A program made the position numbers and the translations under genes. The notes under the pieces are model-generated. The model did not search any database. It had not been told where the DNA came from and worked only from the letters and a program-made list of their open reading frames with translations. DNA of 64,000 bases from a candidate division WOR-3 bacterium (GTDB lineage: Bacteria; Hydrothermota; UBA3072), in contig JBDRZZ010000008.1 of the NCBI GenBank assembly GCA_039804165.1, forward strand, positions 5,265-69,264. The letters run 5' to 3'. Positions 1 to 9,256 of the stretch are shown here, piece by piece. Each line of letters starts with the position of its first letter. Within the stretch, counting starts at the first letter, position 1.

Positions 1-1
1 G

Positions 2-3000
2 ATGGAGGTTATTTCTGATAAGAGAGAAGTTCTCATTGGAGATACCGTGAACTTTCAAATAAAAATAAAAAATAAAGGAGAATATCCATTTCCAGGTAAG
101 CTCATAATAGGTGTAGATGAAGTTGAGGGAGGGTGGAAAGTTATTGATTCAATTCTTGGCGTAACGATTCCTTCTGATTCAGAAATTATAGTTGAATATA
201 CGCGTTCTTTTTATATTAGTTCTGATGTTTACTTTGGATTGTATCAAAATCAGCAGGTCTTTTTTAGTAGATTTTTTAGGAATACTGCACTTCGTCGTTC
301 GAAAAGTGTAGGTGTAATTTCTAAGCCCTTTAGTTTATTTATTTATACTGATAAATCTAATTATGTTCTTGGAGTTGATTCGGTGAATTATAAGATTGAA
401 GTGGAAAATAGGCTACCTAAGGCTTCTTACCCTTTTGTTAATCTTTATATTCTCCAAGATTATTTTAAACATATTATCTGGAGCGATACTCTGGAGCTTT
501 TGGCAAAAGAGAAGAAGGAAATAAAAGGTGCTTTTTCCCTTTTGGATTTTGATATAATAGAGGGGAAAAAGAAATTATGTTGTGAGTTATTTTTTAGAGA
601 TAGTTTATGGAATTTTGCAAGTAGGAGTTTTGAGGTGACCTATCCTCAAGTTAAATGTTCATTTATTCTTCCTGATTCTTTTCAATATGGAGGGTCTAAT
701 CTTTTTTCTGTGAGGTTGTCTGCTTCAGGGTGGTTACCACCCGGAAAACTTTTGGTGAGAGGGGTGAGTTTTTCGGATTCAATAATATATTTAGATTCAA
801 TAATGATTGAGAATACGATAGATACAGATACAACATTGATTTTCAATTACCAACCGGAGTTATGGTCCACAAGGAGTGCGTTAAAAGCTCAATACAGATA
901 TATTAACAGATATATTAAACGAACAGCATTTTTGGAGTTCTACCCACCAATTGTTTCGAGTTTTAGACCTGTTTATTCTGATTACCAAGAGGGTTTTATA
1001 CCTGAAGATACCGCGGTGTTTAAGGCTTGGGTTTCTCTTAAGGGGGATTTATACGGAGTGCCACTGGAATTTTCCTTATGGAGCGATTATCTTGGGAAAG
1101 ATACCTTAAGAGACACCATCATTTTGAATCCGACAACCGGGAGGACAATCACTTTGAAGGACTTTGTGGGTTTGGAAATCCCTGCAGATACAATGATTCC
1201 CTATAGTTACAGATGGAAATATCTCGATAGGAAGGGGGAATCTATCGGCAAGCTTCAGTATTTTGTGCAATCACCTGAAGCGGTTCTACACTGGCCTTTG
1301 AATGATACTTTTTCGATTGGTGCGAGTATCCCGATTACATTTACAAACAGTATAAAATCTCCTTCGAGGGTGGACATTAAGTCTGTTTCCCTTTATGGTG
1401 GTGATGCGGTTGGCAATATTGTAGAAAATTTTGATGGTCCCGGGGTGGTGGAAATTCCAGGAGAGGGTTCTTACACTTTCAACATCACGGTCCCCCAGTG
1501 GAAAAGTGGTCAATATTACCTATCGGTAGAGGCAAGTATTGTAGAGGGCAGGGGCGTTAATTTGAATTCATATCCTTATGGTTGTCCGATATATATTGAT
1601 GGTCTTACTGCGAATATTCAGGTCTCGACTTCCAAGAAGTATTATGGTCAGGGTGATGAGATTCCATTTTCTTCTGTGCTTGAGAACGGAGGATATGGAT
1701 GGAATGGTGCGGAGACTTTGAAAGTGGCGAGGATGAAAGATACTTTAGAGAGTTTTTCGATATGGGATTTAACGGACACAGGTAGTGTTGAGACCTTTGG
1801 GCTTATACCGGATAGTAGCGGAGGGTATATTCTTGCTCCAGAGTATACATTGGAATGTGTTGCCAATCTTCCATATATGCCGGCTGAAGATTCGTTTTTA
1901 GTTGTTGCACTTGCTGTGGACGAATACGATAATTTATGGGTGATGTCCGCAAGTTGTAACGGTAATAAAATATTTTTGAGAAAATGGGATAGACCTTTTG
2001 GCAATCTCCTTGCCGAATTTTCAGTTTCGATTCCAATGATAGGATGGAATATTGATATGGAGGTGCATCAAGGCGTGATATATATCTCATCTCCTTCTAG
2101 TGGTGTAGTATACAGGTTAAATGCAAATTCAGGAGAGATTATTGGATATATTCACCCTCCCGGAGGTGGATTTTTTATGGCAATCGGTGGTATCGAAGTT
2201 AAAGATAATGGTAACATTCTTGTTTTAGATAAATGGACTAGAATCCTCTGGGAATTTTCAAGTTCAGGAGATAGTATTTCCACCTTTGTTTTGCCGGTAG
2301 AATTTGAGGATCCATATGGGTATGGATTCGGGTTAGAGTATAAAGACGGAGTAATCTATCTTGCTGATAGAAAAAAAATTATAACTATCGAAGGGACATC
2401 AGTTGATTCGTTTGGATTAGCAAATTATGCAAATTATATGCGTATTTCTCTATCTGATAATGGAAAACTTGCAGCTACTTTATGTGGCGAAGGATGTGGT
2501 TTAAATATTTTTTCTCCCCAGAGAGAGTTCGAAGTAGGAGGGGGAGTTTTTGTGCAAGATTTTTGTGGAGATATAACTTTTTACAAAAATTATATTGTTA
2601 GAGAAGAAACGGACGAGGAGCATGTAGTAGTTAATGATACAATAGTAAATATTATTTATTATAACAATCTTTACCTCTACAGAGAATTTGGTAAAGATAA
2701 TGGAATGCTTAAGGTTTCGGAGTTTCCTGACGCACCTTGGAAATATAAATTTCATAACTACAGGAATATAGATATTCCTAACTCTGGTTCCATTTCCTAT
2801 CAGGTTTTAGACCAGAATGCAACATATCCGAGTGATGATAATCTTCTACCTCTTTCGAGTATGATTGGTTCAGATTGTCTTTTACCTATTTATATAACTA
2901 TGGAGGGCAATTACGAGAATTCACCTGTTTTCTATGATTTACTCTTGAATTTGAAAACTTTTGTTTCTGATTCGGTTATTGTGAAAAATACCTATCCTTT

Positions 3001-6000
3001 AAGTCTCTCGCCTTATGAGAGTGTTTCATTTGCTGATACGATAAGAGATACTGTTCCTCCTGGAGATTATATTGTATCTGGAGATGCTTATTCTAATTAT
3101 CCTCAGCACATTACTTCCGATTGGAAATCATTCACAGTTATTGGAGATAATGTTGCTTTACTTTTGAATTCTAATAAGGAAGAAGGTTTTGTTGGAGAGG
3201 AGTTCAGAATTAATCCTCTTACGATAAATCCACTTCCAGAGATAAAAGAGCCTTTACATTTAATCGTAAAAGGATATTTTGGAAGCCTTGATACAACTTA
3301 TCTTGATACGACTTTTATGCTTAACCCACAGTCCTTAGATTCATTCCCATTTGTGATTAGGCCGCAGGAACCTATAGTTATTCGGGCGGAACTTGCTCTT
3401 CCTTCTGGTGATACGCTTAGAAGGGAATTTATCCCTGTTGTGAAGAATACAAGACTTTTGTCTTTGCAGATTTTTGCTCCTGATGTTGTTGATTTATCAC
3501 CTTTTACTGCCAAAACAGAAATTTACAATTATTCCTTTAGTCCTCTTTCTTTAGAGGTTAAAAGGATATTTGGTGCTGATACTTTAATTAATTCATTAAC
3601 TCTTGGGCCCAAAGAGACTTATACTTTTGTTGATTCTTTCTCTACGGTGAGGTCTGATACTTTAAAGGTTATTGCGATAACTGGAGGAGAGAGTTTCACA
3701 AAGAAGAAATTCATTGATTGTGGAATAAAGGGTATAGTTCTTCTTGATTCTCTATTTGAGGTTTCTCCGGATTCTGTGAGGATGAACGGGATTGTGAGAA
3801 ATGAGGGTTTGTATCCTTTAAGCGGGAAGGTGCTTTTCTGTCTAATTGAAAGAACAAAAGGGCTTATAGCTCACAGCTTACAGCTCTCGGCAACAGGGTT
3901 CTCAGCCGAGAGACAACAGGTGAGGGCTGAGCCTTTCCCCACCACTCTATCAGCTCAACAGGTTGCGATTTCTTCGGTTGCACGAGTTGGGAAGGATTTG
4001 AGTCTCTCTGCGTTTATAAGCCAGCTCCAGAGAGCAGGTGTGGATACTTCTCTAACCACGATTTACTTACCTATGGGTAAAAGTGATACAGTTCCAATTG
4101 CTTTTAATAGACACAACCCAGGAAATTACGAATTGCTTGGTTTTCTCTTTGCGGAAACGACGCCGGAGAAATCTGTGATGTTGGATTCAAGTTCCTCAAT
4201 TGTTAATATTGTTGGTAATAATCAAGTTTTTGTTGATTCTATCTTCGTTTCTCCAACCTGTGATTCAACTGGTTCTGTGCTATTATGGGTTACTTTAAGT
4301 AATCGTTCTTATGCTCCATTTTCTGGGAATCTTATTGTAAGTTCTCCAATATGTTATTTTGATTCTCTTATTACTCTACCTATAAAGATGCAAGATACCA
4401 TTGTATTTTTCTTAAAAGAGCCAATTGATGAAGGAAGATATTACTTTACTGGGGCTCTATTAGAAGGGGGATTTTCTGTTAATTTAAAATCGCAAGTTCT
4501 TGAATTTCATCCGATATATCACTTTGATTCTTTACCTAATTTAGAGTTCTCTGTTCCTGATTCCGGGATGGTTGAGATTTCTATTAGTAATATTGGTAAT
4601 GGGAAAGGAGAAAGAACTGTTGCAGTTAATTTTGTAGATGTTTTAAACATAAATAGAGATGCGGAGATTAAACCGGGTTCTTCTGAGAAGTTTTCTGGGA
4701 GTTTCTATATTCCTGAAGATTTCCCTGGAGGAAAATACTGGGCGAGTGCTGAAATTTTGAAGAACTCCTATCCCGAAGTAGACACTTTATTCCCTGTTCA
4801 AGTAAATGGCATCCGAATTGAAGCAAGAGATTCTCTTGATAAGCCTGTTTATTCTCCAGAGGATACCGCAAAACTTTCTATAATTGTCAAAAATAACTCT
4901 CTATTTAGCGGAGAACTTCTTTCAATTGTTAGATATGGAGAACTTGAGCTTGATACAACTTTTATCCTTGGGGGGATGGAAAAAGGAGTTCTAAATAAAA
5001 CGAATAGGGACACTCTATATCTTGATGCCTCTGGCGTTTACTTAACTGACCCGATTGAACTTATCGGTTATGACAGTGTGACAATAACAAGGGATGGTTC
5101 AGACTCTCTCGTTGTTCAAATACGAACAGACTCGCTAATAGGAAAAGGAATATGGACAACTATTACAGATAGCATAACTTATCCCATTTCGAAGTGGTTG
5201 CAATTGAAAATTGAGAATAGGGAAGAAGAAACTCTATTTTTAAACTCTATAAATCTTGATTTTAAGCCTTCCGGTTCTTTAATTCTGGATTCATTCCCAT
5301 CCACAAGAAAAGTCCTTAGTTTTAATTTACCTGTTAACCGGAATGAGAAGAAACTTGGATGGGGGATTTACAATCCTTCTGGAAGGTCTCTTGTTCTTGA
5401 TGAGAGGTATGTGTATATTGCAGATTCACTTCTTACGATATACACGGATAAAAGTAGATACGAGATGCTTGACACTGTTCGGGCAACTCTTATAAAACAC
5501 TTCGCAGATACTTCTTACCTCTTTAATTATCGTGTTTACTTCTCACCAAAAGAGGAAATAAAAGATAGTTTCAAACTCAGAGATGATACAATGAGGTTTG
5601 AGTTTGTGATTCCAAATTGGACTCGGTCGGGGACATATACGATTGATTATCTGGTTTATAAGAATGGGCTCAAAGCTCAGAGCTTGCAGCTTTCGGGGAG
5701 AGGTCTTTCAGTTGACAGCTCACAGCTCTCAGCTTTAGGAGGTGGTAGATTCGAGACTCCTCTTGCGAAGCAATGGGTTTTAGGTAAGCCTCTTTTAAGT
5801 TCAAATGGCAAAGATGTTTTCCTCTCTGGAGAGCATCCATTCGATGTCAATGGGATAACGGTTTATTTCAAGAATGCAAAAATGGATACGAACTTCTATC
5901 ACAATGGAGAGATTGCTAAAGTCTGGATGGATATTTTCTCGGATATAGACCTTGCTGTCCATCTCAATATTTCCTCGACAGGTTCTTCTAAGATGGATAT

Positions 6001-7777
6001 TTCTCTATCTCTTAAGAAGGATATTCCGAACCATTTTGAATTCACCTATCCGATTGAGGGTTGTAAGAGAGGAACAAATGAATTGTATTTACATCTTGAG
6101 AAGGATTCGGTGAGTCTTGCAGGGACTGTTCTCCGTTTTGATGTTTATGTTGCGGACACGACTGCTCCAGTGATTTCTGTTCTAAAAGAGCCGAGCAACA
6201 CATATTCGAGTAATCGTTTCTATGAATTAATTGCCCGTATTTACGAACCTGAATTAACTGGAACTCCATTTACAGACACTCTCTACTATAGAATTGCTTC
6301 AAGTGGAGGAAGTTCCTGGAATGCGCTCTCTGCTCATTCAGTTAAGGGAGATACGAATAGATATCTAATTCCATCACATCCAAACGGGACTCACATTGAG
6401 TATCACTTGATTGCTCGGGATGAATTTGGGAATATTGCAAGATATCCTAAAGAAGGGGAGAGAGATTTCTGGGTTTTGTCTGCTCTAAAGCCGAGCTGGC
6501 AGAGTTTAACTTATTCCAATAAGCCTTCTGTTATTCTAAATTGGGATCTTCCAAGAGATCTTATTTATTATCATTGTGGATTACATTCTGATACGGTAAG
6601 CTTAAGCGATATAGAGTTTGCAACGAGATTCACTCCTCAATTTATACCTGCCAAGCTAAATCGGATTGGGATTGAGTTTATAGATGAAGGGTCCTTCATT
6701 ATTGATACTTTGAAAATTTCCCTCTATTATATTGGAGCTGATTTATTACCCGGTGTAAAAATAGATTCTTTTGTTTTTGTTGACTCTTTCTATAATGGTT
6801 ATAAGGAGATAGAGCTTCCCGGAATAGAGGTTCCAAAAGAAGGAATTTTTGTTGGGATAAAAGGTTCAAAGGATCTATATGGGATTTTTGATGGTTTTGG
6901 GGAAGGAAGTCATACGGTTAAAAGAAGTGAAAATTCGTGGGAGTTTAGAACGCCAGGAGAGCTTCTTATTAATGGAATGTTTTCTCATCCTGTTGGGAGT
7001 GAAGAGGAGAAAGTTGCTTCTCTTGTTTCTTTTGGTGTTTACCGTTCATCTGGCGGAATTTGGGAGAGAATAGCTTACAACTTAAAAGAGACTTCTTACA
7101 CGGATACAACTATCCAGGCTGATTCCAGATATTCATATAAAATAATGGGTTTATTCATAAATCCAGTTGATTCCTTCTTTTCCATAAGTGATGAGGTTTT
7201 TGTTGATCTTACTCCTCCTGAGCTTGATACTGTTTTAATCAATAAGGTTGGTGATGAGATATTAATTAAGGTATTTTTAGAGGATCCATCTGGGGTTGTT
7301 TTAGATTGTCTTGGTTATTTAGAAGGAGGTGTAGAGAAATTTGTTTTTGATACTCTTGATGATGGAGAGTATTTCTTTACTCTTAGCCTTACAGAAGATA
7401 CTTTGAGGTATTTCTTCTTTGCTGAAGATAAATCTTTATTGAGGAACAAGAAGAGGTTTCCTGAGATTGGTTATTATAAGTGGTGGGAGGGCTTATCTGG
7501 GATTACGGAAATTCCTGATTCCACCTATTTATTCAGGGTTAATACTGTTATAATGGGTGATTTAGATTTAAGGTATGCTCTTTCTAAGAAAGAAAGAGTT
7601 AGTATTTGTCTCTTTGACATCGCTGGTAGGAAAGCAAAAATTCTTGTGGATAGAGTGGAAGATCCTGGATATTATTCTATTCCCCTTAAGGCGTCTACAC
7701 TTCCTTCTGGGATTTATTTCCTTAAAATGGAAACAGAAGACTATAGAAAAACAGTGAAATTGGTAAGGATAAGATAA
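2..7777 (+). CDS. Giant secreted surface protein, 5' truncated by the window edge, with C-terminal sorting domain
   Basis: The frame is open from base 2 through 2591 codons. The first visible Met is not followed by a signal peptide, so the gene almost certainly starts upstream of the window. Residues 1-600 and 950-2150 are a long series of beta-rich, Ig/CARDB-like segments, with recurring 'DTV', 'YS..D.' and hydrophobic strands. Residues about 635-915 differ and read like an NHL-type beta-propeller, with blades such as 'DNLWVM', 'GVIYIS', 'NILVLD' and 'GVIYLAD'. The last 85 residues have the layout of a type IX (Por) sorting domain: 'ICLFDIAGRK', 'LPSGIYFLKME' and a basic end 'KTVKLVRIR'. This suggests export across the outer membrane and surface anchoring, probably as an adhesin or structural protein. 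Two short repeat-encoded insertions interrupt the domain series. Exact function is unknown. Confidence 0.8.
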   Translation: MEVISDKREVLIGDTVNFQIKIKNKGEYPFPGKLIIGVDEVEGGWKVIDSILGVTIPSDSEIIVEYTRSFYISSDVYFGLYQNQQVFFSRFFRNTALRRSKSVGVISKPFSLFIYTDKSNYVLGVDSVNYKIEVENRLPKASYPFVNLYILQDYFKHIIWSDTLELLAKEKKEIKGAFSLLDFDIIEGKKKLCCELFFRDSLWNFASRSFEVTYPQVKCSFILPDSFQYGGSNLFSVRLSASGWLPPGKLLVRGVSFSDSIIYLDSIMIENTIDTDTTLIFNYQPELWSTRSALKAQYRYINRYIKRTAFLEFYPPIVSSFRPVYSDYQEGFIPEDTAVFKAWVSLKGDLYGVPLEFSLWSDYLGKDTLRDTIILNPTTGRTITLKDFVGLEIPADTMIPYSYRWKYLDRKGESIGKLQYFVQSPEAVLHWPLNDTFSIGASIPITFTNSIKSPSRVDIKSVSLYGGDAVGNIVENFDGPGVVEIPGEGSYTFNITVPQWKSGQYYLSVEASIVEGRGVNLNSYPYGCPIYIDGLTANIQVSTSKKYYGQGDEIPFSSVLENGGYGWNGAETLKVARMKDTLESFSIWDLTDTGSVETFGLIPDSSGGYILAPEYTLECVANLPYMPAEDSFLVVALAVDEYDNLWVMSASCNGNKIFLRKWDRPFGNLLAEFSVSIPMIGWNIDMEVHQGVIYISSPSSGVVYRLNANSGEIIGYIHPPGGGFFMAIGGIEVKDNGNILVLDKWTRILWEFSSSGDSISTFVLPVEFEDPYGYGFGLEYKDGVIYLADRKKIITIEGTSVDSFGLANYANYMRISLSDNGKLAATLCGEGCGLNIFSPQREFEVGGGVFVQDFCGDITFYKNYIVREETDEEHVVVNDTIVNIIYYNNLYLYREFGKDNGMLKVSEFPDAPWKYKFHNYRNIDIPNSGSISYQVLDQNATYPSDDNLLPLSSMIGSDCLLPIYITMEGNYENSPVFYDLLLNLKTFVSDSVIVKNTYPLSLSPYESVSFADTIRDTVPPGDYIVSGDAYSNYPQHITSDWKSFTVIGDNVALLLNSNKEEGFVGEEFRINPLTINPLPEIKEPLHLIVKGYFGSLDTTYLDTTFMLNPQSLDSFPFVIRPQEPIVIRAELALPSGDTLRREFIPVVKNTRLLSLQIFAPDVVDLSPFTAKTEIYNYSFSPLSLEVKRIFGADTLINSLTLGPKETYTFVDSFSTVRSDTLKVIAITGGESFTKKKFIDCGIKGIVLLDSLFEVSPDSVRMNGIVRNEGLYPLSGKVLFCLIERTKGLIAHSLQLSATGFSAERQQVRAEPFPTTLSAQQVAISSVARVGKDLSLSAFISQLQRAGVDTSLTTIYLPMGKSDTVPIAFNRHNPGNYELLGFLFAETTPEKSVMLDSSSSIVNIVGNNQVFVDSIFVSPTCDSTGSVLLWVTLSNRSYAPFSGNLIVSSPICYFDSLITLPIKMQDTIVFFLKEPIDEGRYYFTGALLEGGFSVNLKSQVLEFHPIYHFDSLPNLEFSVPDSGMVEISISNIGNGKGERTVAVNFVDVLNINRDAEIKPGSSEKFSGSFYIPEDFPGGKYWASAEILKNSYPEVDTLFPVQVNGIRIEARDSLDKPVYSPEDTAKLSIIVKNNSLFSGELLSIVRYGELELDTTFILGGMEKGVLNKTNRDTLYLDASGVYLTDPIELIGYDSVTITRDGSDSLVVQIRTDSLIGKGIWTTITDSITYPISKWLQLKIENREEETLFLNSINLDFKPSGSLILDSFPSTRKVLSFNLPVNRNEKKLGWGIYNPSGRSLVLDERYVYIADSLLTIYTDKSRYEMLDTVRATLIKHFADTSYLFNYRVYFSPKEEIKDSFKLRDDTMRFEFVIPNWTRSGTYTIDYLVYKNGLKAQSLQLSGRGLSVDSSQLSALGGGRFETPLAKQWVLGKPLLSSNGKDVFLSGEHPFDVNGITVYFKNAKMDTNFYHNGEIAKVWMDIFSDIDLAVHLNISSTGSSKMDISLSLKKDIPNHFEFTYPIEGCKRGTNELYLHLEKDSVSLAGTVLRFDVYVADTTAPVISVLKEPSNTYSSNRFYELIARIYEPELTGTPFTDTLYYRIASSGGSSWNALSAHSVKGDTNRYLIPSHPNGTHIEYHLIARDEFGNIARYPKEGERDFWVLSALKPSWQSLTYSNKPSVILNWDLPRDLIYYHCGLHSDTVSLSDIEFATRFTPQFIPAKLNRIGIEFIDEGSFIIDTLKISLYYIGADLLPGVKIDSFVFVDSFYNGYKEIELPGIEVPKEGIFVGIKGSKDLYGIFDGFGEGSHTVKRSENSWEFRTPGELLINGMFSHPVGSEEEKVASLVSFGVYRSSGGIWERIAYNLKETSYTDTTIQADSRYSYKIMGLFINPVDSFFSISDEVFVDLTPPELDTVLINKVGDEILIKVFLEDPSGVVLDCLGYLEGGVEKFVFDTLDDGEYFFTLSLTEDTLRYFFFAEDKSLLRNKKRFPEIGYYKWWEGLSGITEIPDSTYLFRVNTVIMGDLDLRYALSKKERVSICLFDIAGRKAKILVDRVEDPGYYSIPLKASTLPSGIYFLKMETEDYRKTVKLVRIR
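3868..3888 (+). repeat. Heptamer repeat tract inside the giant surface protein gene, copy 1
   Basis: Three direct heptamers lie head to tail: AGCTCAC, AGCTTAC, AGCTCTC. Three heptamers make 21 bases, so the frame is kept; the tract encodes a short 'HSLQLSA' stretch. Low-complexity Q/S/A-rich coding sequence follows to about 4050. It is unlike the domain series on either side, so the insertion may be longer than the tract. A related tract lies at 5674-5737. Confidence 0.7.
5674..5737 (+). repeat. Heptamer repeat tract inside the giant surface protein gene, copy 2
   Basis: Two groups of AGCTYNC-type heptamers are present: AGCTCAG, AGCTTGC, AGCTTTC at 5674-5694, and AGCTCAC, AGCTCTC, AGCTTTA at 5717-5737. 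They encode 'QSLQLSG' and 'SSQLSAL', close to the peptide of the tract at 3868. The flanking 'GGCT(T/C)A' is also shared between copies. This points to a dispersed repeat that entered the gene twice without breaking the frame. Confidence 0.7.
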
Positions 7778-7819
7778 AAAACCTTTAAATTTCATTTGGC
7801 TTTTGTTTTCTAATTAGTG

Positions 7820-7848
7820 GGAACTAAATTAGAGTTAAATAGGTCTAA
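7820..7848 (+). promoter_or_regulatory. Candidate ECF-sigma promoter for the stress/efflux block
   Basis: GGAACT at 7820-7825 and GTCTAA at 7843-7848 are separated by 17 bases. This matches the known RpoE/ECF pattern of an 'AAC' -35 box and a 'GTC/TCTAA' -10 box. The predicted start is about 12 bases before the lipoprotein ATG and still includes its AGGAGG ribosome site. The second sigma gene of the window has a very similar -35 region at 19890-19895 (minus strand). Confidence 0.55.
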
Positions 7849-7865
7849 TCCCAAAAGGAGGAAAA

Positions 7866-8375
7866 ATGATAAGACGATTAATTTTTTTATTCTTTTCTTC
7901 TTTGATTATATTTTTGGGATGTAAAAAACAATCACAAGAGAAACCACCATTTCCCCATTTTGAAGGGAAAAGAGAGGCTCCATACCTATTTAAATATCCA
8001 AGAATTGACAGGATGGTAGAATGGCTTAATTTATCAAAAGAACAGATTGATTCTTTGGAAAAGATAAGAAGGGAATTCTTTGAAAAAAGTTTTGAAAGAA
8101 TAAAAGAGGATAGAGAAAGAGAAGAAATTATCAAGAAAAAAATTGTAGAGATGGTGAAAAAGGAGAAATTATCAAAAGAGGAAATTCTTAATTTTATGAA
8201 TGAATTAAATTCAATAAGAGAAAAGACAAGAATGAGGTGCGATAGTTTGGCTGCCGAGAAAATAGCTCGAGCGCATTCAATCTTGACAAAAGAACAAAAG
8301 GAAGAATTGGCAAAAAGAATAGAGGAATTCAAGCCTAAAAGAGCGTTTCGAAGATTCCAACCAGAGAAAGAGTAG
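7866..8375 (+). CDS. Spy/CpxP/CnrX-like periplasmic lipoprotein
   Basis: The 169-residue product begins with a lipoprotein signal peptide ending in the lipobox 'FLGC' (Cys19), so it should be lipid-anchored facing the periplasm. The mature part is almost wholly charged alpha-helix (residues 50-155) and ends with 'LTKEQKEEL' (140-148), the LTxxQ-type motif of the Spy/CpxP/ZraP/CnrX superfamily. Members are periplasmic chaperones or metal sensors that form hooked four-helix dimers. Met123, Cys125 and His137 could bind metal, but this is not shown. The start follows a strong AGGAGG. The ECF sigma gene begins 3 bases after the stop, so they are co-transcribed, which suggests a sensor role. Confidence 0.7.
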   Translation: MIRRLIFLFFSSLIIFLGCKKQSQEKPPFPHFEGKREAPYLFKYPRIDRMVEWLNLSKEQIDSLEKIRREFFEKSFERIKEDREREEIIKKKIVEMVKKEKLSKEEILNFMNELNSIREKTRMRCDSLAAEKIARAHSILTKEQKEELAKRIEEFKPKRAFRRFQPEKE

Positions 8376-8378
8376 GTT

Positions 8379-8891
8379 ATGGATCCAGAGGCTTTTGCCT
8401 CTATTGTTGAAGAGACAAAGAGTTTTGTTTTAAAAGCAATTAGAGAAAATTTGTTTTCGGAATATTATTACGCTATAGACGACGTTGTTCAAGAAACATA
8501 TATTAGGGCTTATAAAAGCCTTATAAAAAATAAATTTAGGAAAGAGTCAAAGCTCTCTTCTTGGTTATATACAATAGCTAAAAACGAATCTATAAGAATG
8601 AATAGGAAACTTTCGTCTACGGAAAGGAGAAGAGAAAAGTATGCCGAGAGGACTCTTTTGAATTTTGAGAGTAGTGTGGAAGAGAAAATTGAGAAAAAAG
8701 AGTTATTTGAAATACTTAATAAGGCAATTGGGGAACTTCCCGGAGATTTTAAAGAAGTAATGAATTTGTATATAAGAGGTTTTACAGAAAAGGAAATGGT
8801 AAAAATTCTTTCTCTTCCAAAAGGGACAATAAAGTCAAGAATACATAGAGGAAAGGCTAAATTGAAAGAATTACTTAAGGAGGAGTTGTAA
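8379..8891 (+). CDS. RNA polymerase ECF-type sigma factor
   Basis: At 170 residues this has the normal ECF length. Region 2 spans about residues 15-85, with 'DVVQETYIRAYKSL' and the promoter-melting helix 'LSSWLYTIAKNESIRMNRK'. Region 4 spans about 108-165, with the helix-turn-helix 'FTEKEMVKILSLPKGTIKSRIHRGKAKL'. It would redirect RNA polymerase to stress promoters. Between a Spy-like lipoprotein and a small membrane protein, it probably controls this block, including its own ECF-like promoter at 7820. Its stop overlaps the next start by one base (TAATG), indicating translational coupling. Confidence 0.9.
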   Translation: MDPEAFASIVEETKSFVLKAIRENLFSEYYYAIDDVVQETYIRAYKSLIKNKFRKESKLSSWLYTIAKNESIRMNRKLSSTERRREKYAERTLLNFESSVEEKIEKKELFEILNKAIGELPGDFKEVMNLYIRGFTEKEMVKILSLPKGTIKSRIHRGKAKLKELLKEEL

Positions 8892-9187
8892 TGTATAAAT
8901 TGGATGAGGAAATAGAGAAAAGATTAAAAAGCAATTCTTGGAGTAAAGAGATTGCTGGAGGGGTTCTTTCTCTTATTGCTAAAAGGAGAAAGAAAAAAAT
9001 TGCTTTTACAGGTTCTTTATTTCTATGGTTTTTTCTCTTTTTCGTTATTGGATTGAATATTTCTAAGGAGAGAATTAGAAAAGAAAGTTTTGGTAATTTT
9101 ATCTCAACCGTGACCGAAAGCATCTATCCAGATTTAATTCCAGAAGATATAGAAGAATTTATCTCATATTCTTTTAGCGAAGAATAA
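8891..9187 (+). CDS. Small single-span membrane protein, candidate anti-sigma factor
   Basis: This 98-residue protein has about 35 charged N-terminal residues, one membrane span (about 36-54, 'AFTGSLFLWFFLFFVIGLNI') and an acidic C-terminal tail of about 44 residues. By the positive-inside rule the N-terminus is cytoplasmic. No zinc-finger anti-sigma motif (HxxxCxxC) is present. Size, topology and coupling to the sigma gene resemble CnrY (about 95 residues), which holds the ECF factor CnrH at the membrane. No sequence family was recognised; the anti-sigma role is inferred from position and shape. Confidence 0.6.
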   Translation: MYKLDEEIEKRLKSNSWSKEIAGGVLSLIAKRRKKKIAFTGSLFLWFFLFFVIGLNISKERIRKESFGNFISTVTESIYPDLIPEDIEEFISYSFSEE

Positions 9188-9205
9188 GAAAATTGCTTTT
9201 AAAAT

Positions 9206-9234
9206 GCAACCTTTTTGGGTCTTAGAGGGTCATA
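9206..9234 (+). promoter_or_regulatory. Possible second ECF-type promoter before the second Spy-like gene
   Basis: GCAACC at 9206-9211 and GTCATA at 9229-9234 are 17 bases apart, the same spacing as the candidate at 7820. Both boxes fit the AAC/GTC core of ECF promoters but are weaker matches than the first site. The next gene starts at 9257, after a TGGAGG ribosome site. Confidence 0.35.
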
Positions 9235-9256
9235 TTAAGTAAAATGGAGGTAAATA

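Noticed and set aside
1286-2755. Several minus-strand frames of 75-118 codons within the giant gene
   Set aside because: They are shadows of the coding frame, without ribosome sites or protein-like features.
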